Below are positions 1 to 6,141 of a stretch of 10,658 nucleotides of DNA, one piece after another. This stretch comes from Syntrophobacterales bacterium (GTDB taxonomy: Bacteria > Desulfobacterota > Desulfobaccia > Desulfobaccales > 0-14-0-80-60-11), in NCBI GenBank assembly GCA_023229795.1, contig JALNYP010000095.1, positions 1-10,658 on the forward strand, given 5' to 3'. Each line of letters begins with the position of its first letter. Positions within the stretch are counted from its first letter, which is position 1. The position numbers and the translations under genes were made by a program. The notes below the pieces were generated by a model. It was not told the origin of the DNA. It ran no database searches and worked only from the letters and a program-made list of their open reading frames with translations.

Positions 1-81
1 TCTTTCTAAATTAAATCAACCTGTTACTTCACCTAAGATAACACTTTCCGAGTTAAAACGTGATTGAAAAATTACCCTTTA
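1..81. other. AT-rich flank, no gene seen
   Basis: This short AT-rich stretch lies downstream of the minus-strand gene that ends at 82. I see no open frame of useful length and no convincing hairpin followed by a T run on either strand. The composition is clearly more AT-rich than the rest of the window and continues into the adjoining gene. Confidence 0.5.
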
Positions 82-855
82 TTAAATTATTTCAGCCAGA
101 TATCCTTTCTGGATGAGAACTAGATAAGCCCTCTTTTCCTTGACAAGCTCAGTAAAATCTCTGAATTCCATTTCAGCGGGAATTGATGTGTCTAAGTACC
201 AAATCCTGTCTATGTCTGGAGGAAGACCCTGGGGATATGTACTCCTGATGGCGTCGAGCATTTTTACCTCATTCATAAGAGCGATGTCATCGCTTTCAAT
301 GAGGAGCACTGTGATCAATCCACTCTTTTGGTAGGGGGCGAGTTTCTCAATTTTTGAACCGAGCTGTTGACGGATTCTGTCGGGAAGTGATTCATCCTCA
401 GGGGAAATACGGCTAAATATAATTCTCGGAGGTCTGTCACTTTGTTTTGTTACTCGAAGTCTAAAGGGAATACCTGGGAGATTTTCTAAGGTGTGGTGTC
501 CATTTGGTAACTTAGGGCAATCTTCAATGACCCATGCTTTGAGAGCGTTTCGGATTCCCGCCCAATTTTGCCCCGTGGTTACGGCATCATAATCTAAGAT
601 AATATTCAATCGATATGGCGGAATCGGTAGTTCTTTCTCAACGCCCCCTACAGCCCGCATGAACCAATCTGATTTCCCTCTTTGATTTGGCAGGGTATCT
701 ATGCTGGTGTGCTCGATGGCAAATGGGCCTGCAATAGCCTCTATGTCTGGAGATTTACGATTCTCTCTTTCCGGCCACTTATCAACGGAGAGACCCGTAT
801 ATCCATTAGCGGCAAGATGGGCAACGAAGGCTTCGACAACCTCGTGATCTTTCAT
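82..855 (-). CDS. Hypothetical protein with a PD-(D/E)xK-like motif, third gene of a toxin-antitoxin-like unit
   Basis: I do not recognise this 257-residue protein as a named family. It is soluble, with no signal peptide or membrane helix. Near the N-terminus, S35-P36-D37 is followed by a short strand ending A-I-E48-H49-T50. This resembles the PD...ExK core of restriction-endonuclease-fold nucleases, but the lysine position is threonine, so activity is uncertain. The rest alternates charged and hydrophobic strands (for example LNIILDYDA around 83-91 and ITVLLIESDD around 181-190), which suits an alpha/beta fold. The start is the ATG at 855, only 12 bases after the stop of the DUF5615 gene, with a weak upstream ribosome-binding sequence, so co-transcription or translational coupling is likely. 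Base composition is lower in GC than the neighbours to the right, consistent with horizontal acquisition. Real gene: fairly sure; function: inference only. Confidence 0.75.
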   Translation of the reverse strand: MKDHEVVEAFVAHLAANGYTGLSVDKWPERENRKSPDIEAIAGPFAIEHTSIDTLPNQRGKSDWFMRAVGGVEKELPIPPYRLNIILDYDAVTTGQNWAGIRNALKAWVIEDCPKLPNGHHTLENLPGIPFRLRVTKQSDRPPRIIFSRISPEDESLPDRIRQQLGSKIEKLAPYQKSGLITVLLIESDDIALMNEVKMLDAIRSTYPQGLPPDIDRIWYLDTSIPAEMEFRDFTELVKEKRAYLVLIQKGYLAEII

Positions 856-867
856 AATTCGCTGATC

Positions 868-1236
868 TTATTGCTTCAAGGGCAAAATACGGACCCTGGC
901 GCGGCTGGGATCGATAGTAATTATGGCGCCTTTTTCCAGTTCACTGCGAAATCGTTTCAAAGAATCGATAACCAAGTTGCCAATAGCTTCTGGGAGAATA
1001 TTTTGCGTGCGAACCTGGATGACACTCGGGCCGGCTCCCTTAGTCGCCGCCAGCAAAGCAGAAAAATCGAGGTCGTGGGTGAAAACGACGTAGCCATTTT
1101 CCCTGGCCCAGGCCATGATCTCCCGGTCGCTGGCGGTGGGCGCGCCGACCTGGGACCAGTGAAGCGCCTTCCAACCGACCCCGGCAAACACCTGGACCCA
1201 CCGGGGCGGCAAGTTCATATCGATCAAGATTTTCAT
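868..1236 (-). CDS. DUF5615 family PIN-like protein, probable toxin
   Basis: This 122-residue protein matches the DUF5615 PIN-like family, small proteins normally paired with DUF433 antitoxins and thought to be ribonuclease toxins. Visible hallmarks are the N-terminal strand MKILIDMNLPPRW with D6 and N8, then S36-D37-R-E39-I-M, then the strand VVFTHDLDF with D55 and D57. These acidic residues would build the metal-binding site of a PIN fold. Length is typical. The start ATG overlaps the stop of the upstream antitoxin gene by one base (TAATG), a translational-coupling arrangement typical of toxin-antitoxin operons. No signal peptide is present, so it should act in the cytoplasm. Family assignment is secure from motifs; toxin activity is inferred from the family and pairing. 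Confidence 0.9.
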   Translation of the reverse strand: MKILIDMNLPPRWVQVFAGVGWKALHWSQVGAPTASDREIMAWARENGYVVFTHDLDFSALLAATKGAGPSVIQVRTQNILPEAIGNLVIDSLKRFRSELEKGAIITIDPSRARVRILPLKQ

Positions 1237-1463
1237 TACAAGGCCAGCGGCACTTCCCTTTCTTCGGCCCGCCAGGCAGCGTATGACAGTGCCTCCAGGA
1301 TATCCTGCCGCTCCAAATAAGGATAATCCCCAAGCACCTGATCAACCGTTTTCCCGGAAGCAATCAATCCCACAATGGTCCCTACGGTCACCCGCATTCC
1401 CCGAATGCAGGGCTTCCCGCCCATGACCTGGGAGTCAAAAGTGATGCGTGACAAGTTCTCCAT
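1236..1463 (-). CDS. DUF433 domain protein, probable antitoxin
   Basis: This 75-residue protein is a canonical DUF433 member. It shows ITFDSQVMGGKPCIRGMRVTV (residues about 7-27), followed by the helix-turn-helix-like portion with TVDQVLGDYPYL and the DILEALSYAAWRAEE helix. DUF433 proteins carry a small DNA-binding fold and usually act as antitoxin and autorepressor for a DUF5615 partner, which here follows directly with a one-base overlap. A GTG six bases upstream is in frame, but the ATG at 1463 is preferred because GAGGTG sits five bases before it as a Shine-Dalgarno sequence, and that GTG is part of the ribosome-binding site itself. A good -10 box lies just upstream, so this is the promoter-proximal gene of the unit. 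Confidence 0.9.
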   Translation of the reverse strand: MENLSRITFDSQVMGGKPCIRGMRVTVGTIVGLIASGKTVDQVLGDYPYLERQDILEALSYAAWRAEEREVPLAL

Positions 1464-1494
1464 AACCACCTCAATTTTATCCTAAATTTTTATG

Positions 1495-1525
1495 ATTATA
1501 CCTCAATGAAGCTAATGTGGGGCAA
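1495..1525 (-). promoter_or_regulatory. Sigma70-like promoter of the DUF433-DUF5615 unit
   Basis: On the minus strand a perfect TATAAT (1495-1500) lies about 30 bases upstream of the antitoxin ATG. A partial -35 box, TTGCCC (1520-1525), sits 19 bases upstream of it, slightly longer than ideal spacing. The implied transcription start would be near 1488, giving a leader of about 25 bases that contains the GAGGTG ribosome-binding site. The -10 is strong and the -35 weak, as might suit an autorepressed promoter. Confidence 0.55.
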
Positions 1526-1608
1526 ATTATTAATGGTTGCCAGCAGTTCCCCTGACGGCACGATCAATTCGTTGCGAAATGAGTCCACGAAGGGGAGCCA
1601 GGTAAATT
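1526..1608. other. Non-coding stretch between the promoter and the terminator
   Basis: No open frame with a believable start is seen here. A short plus-strand frame ends with TAA just before the terminator at 1609, which could be the remnant of a gene end. It is too short to identify. Confidence 0.3.
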
Positions 1609-1637
1609 AAACCCCTTCATTGTTTAAGGGGTTTTTT
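1609..1637. terminator. Bidirectional intrinsic terminator
   Basis: A perfect nine-base-pair stem, AAACCCCTT (1609-1617) and AAGGGGTTT (1626-1634), encloses an eight-base loop. On the plus strand it continues as a T run to 1637. On the minus strand it continues as TTTAATTTA. It lies about 47 bases beyond the stop of the minus-strand Spy/CpxP-like gene, which is the likeliest user. Confidence 0.75.
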
Positions 1638-1683
1638 ATTGCTCCCGCCGGCAGGCGAGCGTGTCTTCCCTGGGTAGGTGCCG

Positions 1684-2133
1684 CTACTTCTTCTCCTGGT
1701 AGCGGTCGCACATCTCCTGGTGCCACTTTTTCAACTCCAGGAGGAATTTGGCCTGCTGCATGGGGGTCAGGAGCGCCATCTCTTCCTGACGCTCATGCTT
1801 AAAACTTTCAAAGAGTTGGTTATGGCCGGCAATGACCTTGGCCACCGATTCCTTGAGTTTAGCGTCATCCGGCTGAGCCGCGCCCATGGCTTTCTCCAGG
1901 TTGTCTTCATTTTGCTTGATCCGGGCGGTGAGGTCTTGCCGGATTTGCCCGTATTTCTCTTCGATTGCCTGGAAGCTTTTGGCCTTATCGGGGTCCAGGT
2001 TAAGGTTCTTAAGCAGTTGTTGCCACTGCGCCTTGCCCTGGGCCCCGGGTTTCTCCTGGGCCTGCCCCAAGGCGGGGACCAGCAACGCGGCCGCCAAAAA
2101 TAAGGCTAACCAAAAGTTGGTTTTCCTGATCAT
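1684..2133 (-). CDS. Spy/CpxP-like periplasmic protein (LTxxQ type)
   Basis: A 149-residue exported protein. Residues 1-25 form a signal peptide: MIRK positive end, hydrophobic core FWLALFLAAALLVPAL, probable cleavage after GQA. The mature part is almost all alpha-helical, rich in Gln, Lys and Glu, and contains ALLTPMQQAKF near residues 120-130. This matches the LTxxQ motif of Spy/CpxP-family periplasmic chaperones and 'heavy metal sensor' proteins that bind misfolded proteins or metals during envelope stress. One cysteine (about 142) is near the C-terminus. ATG 2133 is chosen over the adjoining in-frame GTG at 2136 because AGAGGAG lies seven bases before it. Sequence similarity in this family is low, so another small helical periplasmic protein is possible. 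The nearby copper ATPase is compatible with a metal or envelope-stress role but does not prove it. Confidence 0.8.
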   Translation of the reverse strand: MIRKTNFWLALFLAAALLVPALGQAQEKPGAQGKAQWQQLLKNLNLDPDKAKSFQAIEEKYGQIRQDLTARIKQNEDNLEKAMGAAQPDDAKLKESVAKVIAGHNQLFESFKHERQEEMALLTPMQQAKFLLELKKWHQEMCDRYQEKK

Positions 2134-2136
2134 CAC

Positions 2137-2468
2137 TGTTCTCCTCTTGCAGCCATTATTTTTCAGCCCTACGGGGCGTAAAGGCCTTATCTGCGGCCGC
2201 CCTCTTATCTAAGCCCGCCAGGGATGTCTAAGCGGCTATGGTTTTAAGTTAAGATTCGAGGGCAGGCCATGAAACCCCGGGGCGAAAAAAAAGAGAGTTA
2301 CGCCGCGATAAATTTTCCTCTGCGAACCGGGCCCCTCCGCGCCCTCCTGCGAATGACTTCTTTTCCGGCTCCCCAGTAATCGGCATTTCTTGAAAATCTC
2401 CTCCAAGGTCTTAACTTTAATGAAGCCCGCCGGGGTCAGGCCCCGGCCAAGCTGCGAGGTCAAAGACC
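2137..2468. other. 332-base intergenic region between divergent genes
   Basis: This separates the minus-strand Spy/CpxP-like gene from the plus-strand tyrosine-rich gene and should hold both promoters. No clear -35/-10 pair stands out. It contains a hairpin just before the right-hand gene (listed separately) and an A-run at about 2284-2292. A 75-codon minus-strand frame crosses it (2236-2463), but it has no ribosome-binding site or recognisable motif and I do not call it. Confidence 0.4.
2429..2447. repeat. GC-rich hairpin in the leader of the tyrosine-rich gene
   Basis: A perfect seven-base-pair inverted repeat, GCCGGGG (2429-2435) and CCCCGGC (2441-2447), encloses the loop TCAGG. It ends 21 bases before the ATG at 2469 and just before the GAGG ribosome-binding site. 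There is no T run, so it is not a terminator. It could be an mRNA stabiliser or a protein-binding dyad. Confidence 0.45.
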
Positions 2469-2711
2469 ATGTGGATTATCCTTTATCTGCTCCTGACATT
2501 AGCCGCGTGCGCGCCTTATGAGGGCTATTCGGGATATGGGGATTATTACCCTTACAGCGGCTATTATCCTTACACCTATAGCTACCCATACTACTATTAT
2601 CCCTATTATTCGGCGCCGCAGGGCTACTATTATGCCCCCCGCGGGCGAGGGCACTTCGGGGGCCGGGGCGGGCATTTTGGTGGCCGCGGCGGGCACGGGG
2701 GACATCGCTAA
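2469..2711 (+). CDS. Small tyrosine-rich putative lipoprotein with a Gly/His/Arg tail
   Basis: An 80-residue protein. Residues 1-14 are a short hydrophobic leader ending L-A-A-C, a good lipobox, so C14 would be the lipidated first residue of a mature envelope protein. Residues 17-58 are extraordinarily rich in Tyr with Pro, Gly and Ser (YYPYSGYYPY-type runs). Residues 58-80 form an RG/GGH tail containing repeated GGHFGGRG. Such low-complexity small lipoproteins are scattered in Gram-negative bacteria without an agreed function. The leader lacks the usual positively charged start, which weakens the export call. GAGG lies nine bases or so before the ATG. The repeated Tyr codons alternate TAT and TAC, as expected of selection on protein rather than simple DNA repeats. 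The His-rich tail could bind metals, but that is inference. Confidence 0.65.
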   Translation: MWIILYLLLTLAACAPYEGYSGYGDYYPYSGYYPYTYSYPYYYYPYYSAPQGYYYAPRGRGHFGGRGGHFGGRGGHGGHR

Positions 2712-2787
2712 CCCTTGCGGCAGGCTGCATTTGCTTGATAAACTGTGAGGATGGTCAATATTCGTCGTTCCGGAGGCATTATCCCCC

Positions 2788-3600
2788 ATGGCGCCAGATA
2801 AACCGGCCGGAGTGTCCCTCTATAAGCAGGCGGATCAGGCCGGCCTGACCTTTGACAGCCGCTTTACCTTTCATTGCCACGCGGGCCTGGCCTGTTTCAA
2901 CCGCTGTTGCCGCACCCCCACCATCATCTTGAGCCCTTATGATATCCTGCGGTTGAAGCAGCATCTGGGGATCACTTCCGGAGAATTTCTGCGGCGCTAC
3001 ACCCTCCGGGAAACCGAAGCGCGCTCCCATCTGCCCTTGATCTTCATCGATGCGTTCCGCTCGCCGGAGAACGGCTGTCCCTTCCTGGGGCCGGAGGGCT
3101 GCGCGGTGTATGCCCACCGGCCCGCGGCCTGCCGCCTCTTTCCCATTACCATGGGCAGCCAGCTCACCAGCGAAGGCGTGGTGGATCATTACTTTTGCCG
3201 CCGGCTGGATTATTGCCAGGGCTGCGCGGGTGAGGTCGAATGGACGGTGGCGTCCTGGATGGCCAACCAGGGATTTGAGGAATACGACCGGGGCCGCCAG
3301 GCATGGATCGAGATGCTGCTCAAAGAAGGCCTCAAGGAACCGCTCGAAGTTGACGCCCGGGTCCAGGACCTTATTGCCACCATGGCCTACGATCTCGACC
3401 GCTTCCGCCGCCTGATCGCCGAGCCGGCCTTTCTGGAGATTTACAAATTAAATGAGCGGGAGAGGAAAGAGCTGCAGACGGATGACCTGGCCCTCCTGAA
3501 GTTCAGTTACCGTTATTTGCATTCCGTCTTGTTTGAGGACGGCATGGATAGGATGAGGCAGGCGCTGGGAAATCTCATCAGCGCTGAGGAGATTGATTAA
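2788..3600 (+). CDS. YkgJ family cysteine-cluster protein
   Basis: A 270-residue cytoplasmic protein of the YkgJ (CxxCxxCC, 'zinc- or iron-chelating') family. The cysteine cluster is C30-x5-C36-x3-C40-C41, followed by C97, C105 and R111-P112-x-x-C115-R-x-F-P119. Further cysteines are C137, C143 and C146. The RP..CR.FP signature is highly characteristic. Family members are presumed to bind iron, zinc or an Fe-S cluster; the biochemical role is not settled. The C-terminal third (about 150-270) is helical and charged and is an extension beyond the core domain. The ATG at 2788 has CGGAGG 11 bases upstream, a rather long spacing. It begins 76 bases after the tyrosine-rich gene, in the same direction, so co-transcription is possible. 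No terminator with a T run is visible after the stop. Confidence 0.88.
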   Translation: MAPDKPAGVSLYKQADQAGLTFDSRFTFHCHAGLACFNRCCRTPTIILSPYDILRLKQHLGITSGEFLRRYTLRETEARSHLPLIFIDAFRSPENGCPFLGPEGCAVYAHRPAACRLFPITMGSQLTSEGVVDHYFCRRLDYCQGCAGEVEWTVASWMANQGFEEYDRGRQAWIEMLLKEGLKEPLEVDARVQDLIATMAYDLDRFRRLIAEPAFLEIYKLNERERKELQTDDLALLKFSYRYLHSVLFEDGMDRMRQALGNLISAEEID

Positions 3601-3672
3601 GCCGCCAGGCTCCTTTCGGGTAGGAAGGCAGTCAGCCCGGCAAGCACATTGAAACTGCATCGGCCCATCTGG

Positions 3673-3700
3673 GTAAGCGCAGGCTAAAGCCTGCGGCTAC
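3673..3700. repeat. REP-like extragenic palindrome
   Basis: Seven-base-pair stem CGCAGGC (3678-3684) and GCCTGCG (3689-3695) with loop TAAA. It is flanked by an outer GTA (3673-3675) and TAC (3698-3700) pair separated from the stem by a two-base mismatch. This bulged architecture and short loop are typical of REP elements dispersed by REP-associated tyrosine transposases. Copy number cannot be judged from one window. Confidence 0.55.
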
Positions 3701-3759
3701 CGGCCACAATTTTTAAGCGCCACGCCCCTTCAGCGTTTTCACGCAGATTCCAATCTATC

Positions 3760-3776
3760 CTCATCTCTCAGATGAG
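3760..3776. repeat. Hairpin CTCATCT/AGATGAG
   Basis: A perfect seven-base-pair inverted repeat with the three-base loop CTC. It lies between the two GC-rich hairpins and is not followed by a T run on either strand. Confidence 0.45.
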
Positions 3777-3810
3777 CAAATCGCCGCCCTGTGCCTTTTT
3801 CCGGGGCGAT

Positions 3811-3830
3811 GGCGGGCGGGGACGCCCGCC
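3811..3830. repeat. GC-rich hairpin immediately after copA
   Basis: A perfect eight-base-pair stem, GGCGGGCG (3811-3818) and CGCCCGCC (3823-3830), with loop GGGA. It starts five bases beyond the stop codon of the restored copA frame on the minus strand. It lacks a T run and may protect the copA transcript 3' end or be another extragenic palindrome. The core GGGGACG is also found in the hairpins at 7720-7763. Confidence 0.5.
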
Positions 3831-3835
3831 CTGCC

Positions 3836-3951
3836 TCAGCCTTTGAACCGCCTCAGGCGCAGGGAGTTGGTGACCACGGAGACTGAGCTCATGGCCATGG
3901 CCGCGGCGGCCAGGGCCGGGTTCAGGGTCCAGCCCCAGATAGGGTAAAAGA
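3836..3951 (-). pseudogene. copA: Out-of-frame 3' end of copA (TM8 and MxxSS copper motif)
   Basis: Reading the minus strand one frame back from the end of the main copA frame gives VFYPIWGWTLNPALAAAA, then MAMSSVSVVTNSLRLRRFKG and a TGA at 3836. This is the canonical C-terminus of CopA-type ATPases: the loop after TM7, then TM8 with the MxxSS motif that supplies copper ligands. The join falls in a run of four C on the plus strand (3952-3955). One extra C would restore a single 741-residue frame from 6060 to 3836. It is not translated unless the ribosome shifts back one base on GCG GGG, where a slip from GGG to GGG is possible. The alternatives are a genuine null mutation or a homopolymer sequencing error. 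Confidence 0.85.
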
Positions 3952-6060
3952 CCCCGCGGCCACGGGCAGGGCCACGATGTTATAGCAGAAGGCCCAAAAG
4001 AGGTTCTGGCGGATGATGCGCATCATCCGCCGGGAGAGTTGGATGGCCTGGGGGATGAGGTCCAGGTCGTCCCGGATGAGGGTCAGGTCAGCGGCTTCTA
4101 AGGCCACGTCGGCGCCGGTGCCCAGGGCGATGCCCACGTCGGCCTGGGCCAGGGCCGGGGCGTCATTGATGCCGTCCCCCACCATGGCCACCACTTCGCC
4201 CGCGGCCTGAAGCTCGGCCACTTTCTGGGCCTTGTCGCCGGGCAGCACCTCGGCCAGGACCTCCGTGATGCCGACGCTCTCTGCCACCGCGGCCGCGGTC
4301 TGTTGGTTGTCGCCGCTCAACAAAAGGATCTTCAGGCCCATGTTCTTTAGCGCCGCCACGGTCTGGGCGGCCCGGGGTTTCAAGGTGTCGGCCGCGGCGA
4401 TCACCCCTACGGGTTTACCGGCCACAGCCAGGAAGACCGCAGTCTTGCCTTCCCGGGACAAGCGGTTCTGATGATCGGCGAGTTCCGCCGAGGCCGCGCC
4501 TTTTTGCCGGAGAAAGGCCAGGTTGCCGATGAGCACATCCTGGCCGTCGATGACGGCCTCCAGCCCCATCCCCGGCACGGCCTGAAAGTCATCCACCCGG
4601 GGCAGTTCCAGGTTTTGTACCGCGGCGGCGTGGCTGATGGCTTCGGCCAGGGGGTGTTCGGATTTCTCCTCGAGGGCCGCGGCATGGGCCAGAACCGCCT
4701 CGGCGTTCCAGTGCTCCCAGGCGTGCACGTCCGTCACCTGGGGCGTGCCCCGGGTGAGGGTGCCGGTCTTGTCAAAGACCACGGTGGTCAGGCGGTAGGC
4801 CCGCTCCAGGGCCTCGCCGCCCCGCATCAGGATACCCATCTCCGCGCCCCGGCCCGAGCCCACCATCACTGCGGTGGGCGTGGCCAGGCCCATGGCGCAG
4901 GGGCAGGCGATGATAAGCACCGCCACCAGGGAAATGATGGACCGGCTGAACGCGGGGGGCGGCCCCCAAAAATACCAGCCCAGGAAGGTCAGGGCCGCCA
5001 GCCCCATGACCACCGGCACGAAGATGGACGCCACCTTATCCACCAGCCGCTGAATGGGGGCCTTGCTAGTCTGAGCCTCCTCCACCAGCCGGATGATCTG
5101 CGACAGCACCATGTCCCGGCCCACCCGGGTGGCCTTGAAGACCAGGAAACCCCGCTGATTCAGGGTGGCGCCCCAAACCTCGGCCCCGGGCTCCTTGGGT
5201 ACGGGCATGCTCTCCCCGGTGAGCATGGATTCGTCCACGCTGCTCTTGCCCTCAGCCACCACCCCGTCCACGGGAATCTTTTCGCCGGGGCGCACCACTA
5301 CCAGGTCGCCCGCCGCCACCTCGGCCAGGGGCACTTCCTGCTCGGTATCATCCCGGCGCACCCTGGCGGTGGGCGGCGCCAGGGCAAAGAGGCGGCGCAG
5401 GGCCTCGGAGGCCCGGCCCCGGGTGCGGGCCTCCAGCCAGCGGCCCAAGAGGATAAAGGTGATGATCATCACCGCGGTATCGTAGTACACCGCGGGTTCG
5501 TGGCCGGCGGCCGCCACGCTCTCCGGGAAAAAAGTGACCCAGGCGGAGTAGAAGTAGGCCGCAGAAGTGCCCAGGGCCACCAGGGTGTCCATGTTGGTGG
5601 AGAGGTGCCGGGCGGCGCTGACCGCGCCGGTAAAGAACGAGGCCCCGGAGTAAAACATCACCGGGGTGGCGCAGATGAGCAGGATATAGGCCATGGCGTG
5701 GTGGCTCAAGCCCGTGGCCGAGGCGAGGGGCGGAATCATCAGAAGCCACACCGGCAGGCTCAGGAGCAGGGCCACGAGGAAGCGGCGGCGAAACTCCCGG
5801 ACTTCGGCCTCGGGCGAGGTGGGAGCCCGCTGTTCGCGAGAGGTTCCCTCCACCTCATAGCCCGCGTCCTTGACCACCCGGACGAGGGCCTCGGGGTCGA
5901 TGAGGCGGGGATTATATCTGACCTTGGCCTGGCGGGTGGCCAGGTTGACCACGGCCAGTTCCACTCCGGGGGCGGCCGCCAGGGCCCGTTCGACCCGGGC
6001 CACGCAGGCGGCGCAGTGCATGCCCCCCACCGCGAGGGTGATTTCTTCAGAGGACGCCAT
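3922..6060 (-). CDS. copA: Cu(I)-translocating P1B-type ATPase CopA, frameshifted near the C-terminus
   Basis: Exports Cu(I) from the cytoplasm across the inner membrane, driven by ATP. A single N-terminal HMA domain (about 6-70) carries GMHCAAC with C16 and C19. Membrane segments follow at about 93-112, 121-141, 158-178 and 190-208. The actuator domain has TGES at 281-284. The transport site is CPC at 386-388, followed by the phosphorylation motif DKTGT (D430), the HP motif (H469-P470) and GDGINDAPA from 628. TM7 contains Y693-N694. CPC, YN and HP together specify the Cu(I)/Ag(I) class. The open frame stops at residue 712 with a foreign tail (SFTLSGAGP) because of a one-base deletion at 3952-3955, losing TM8 and MxxSS. 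GGAGAAGG precedes the ATG at 6060. The gene is divergent from the M23 peptidase gene across 81 bases; no clear CueR or CsoR box is seen there. Confidence 0.93.
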   Translation of the reverse strand: MASSEEITLAVGGMHCAACVARVERALAAAPGVELAVVNLATRQAKVRYNPRLIDPEALVRVVKDAGYEVEGTSREQRAPTSPEAEVREFRRRFLVALLLSLPVWLLMIPPLASATGLSHHAMAYILLICATPVMFYSGASFFTGAVSAARHLSTNMDTLVALGTSAAYFYSAWVTFFPESVAAAGHEPAVYYDTAVMIITFILLGRWLEARTRGRASEALRRLFALAPPTARVRRDDTEQEVPLAEVAAGDLVVVRPGEKIPVDGVVAEGKSSVDESMLTGESMPVPKEPGAEVWGATLNQRGFLVFKATRVGRDMVLSQIIRLVEEAQTSKAPIQRLVDKVASIFVPVVMGLAALTFLGWYFWGPPPAFSRSIISLVAVLIIACPCAMGLATPTAVMVGSGRGAEMGILMRGGEALERAYRLTTVVFDKTGTLTRGTPQVTDVHAWEHWNAEAVLAHAAALEEKSEHPLAEAISHAAAVQNLELPRVDDFQAVPGMGLEAVIDGQDVLIGNLAFLRQKGAASAELADHQNRLSREGKTAVFLAVAGKPVGVIAAADTLKPRAAQTVAALKNMGLKILLLSGDNQQTAAAVAESVGITEVLAEVLPGDKAQKVAELQAAGEVVAMVGDGINDAPALAQADVGIALGTGADVALEAADLTLIRDDLDLIPQAIQLSRRMMRIIRQNLFWAFCYNIVALPVAAGSFTLSGAGP

Positions 6061-6106
6061 TGACCTTCTCCGTCAGTTTGGGTAGCTCTGGGCAGGCCCG
6101 GCTGCC

Positions 6107-6135
6107 TTGCTCCCCGGGCCCATACCTGTTACTAT
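6107..6135 (+). promoter_or_regulatory. Possible promoter of the M23 peptidase gene, perhaps leaderless
   Basis: TTGCTC (6107-6112) and TACTAT (6130-6135) are spaced by 17 bases. Neither box is strong. The -10 ends six bases before the ATG at 6142, so transcription would start at or beside the initiation codon. There is no Shine-Dalgarno-like sequence before that ATG, which agrees with a leaderless message. Confidence 0.35.
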
Positions 6136-6141
6136 ACACTC

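Larger units (their letters stand above)
3601..3835. other. Non-coding patch between convergent genes with three hairpins
   Basis: This gap lies between the convergent YkgJ-type gene and copA. I see no gene. It contains three unrelated near-perfect inverted repeats (3673-3700, 3760-3776, 3811-3830), none followed by a T run. That looks more like a cluster of extragenic palindromes than a pair of ordinary terminators. Confidence 0.55.

Noticed and set aside
682..1320. 212-codon plus-strand frame opposite the toxin-antitoxin-like genes
   Set aside because: The minus-strand genes match DUF433 and DUF5615 motif for motif and have a promoter and ribosome-binding site.
2236..2463. 75-codon minus-strand frame between the Spy-like and tyrosine-rich genes
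   Set aside because: No ribosome-binding site, no motif and mixed composition; it spans a hairpin and an A run, so it is more likely intergenic.
4471..6063. 530-codon plus-strand open frame opposite copA
   Set aside because: It is the antisense of a clear, motif-complete P1B-ATPase. Its translation is a Gly/His/Arg-rich low-complexity string, as expected from GC-rich antisense.
6061..6141. CueR or CsoR operator between copA and the M23 gene
   Set aside because: I looked for an ACC...GGT-type dyad or a G-tract flanked palindrome and found none convincing.
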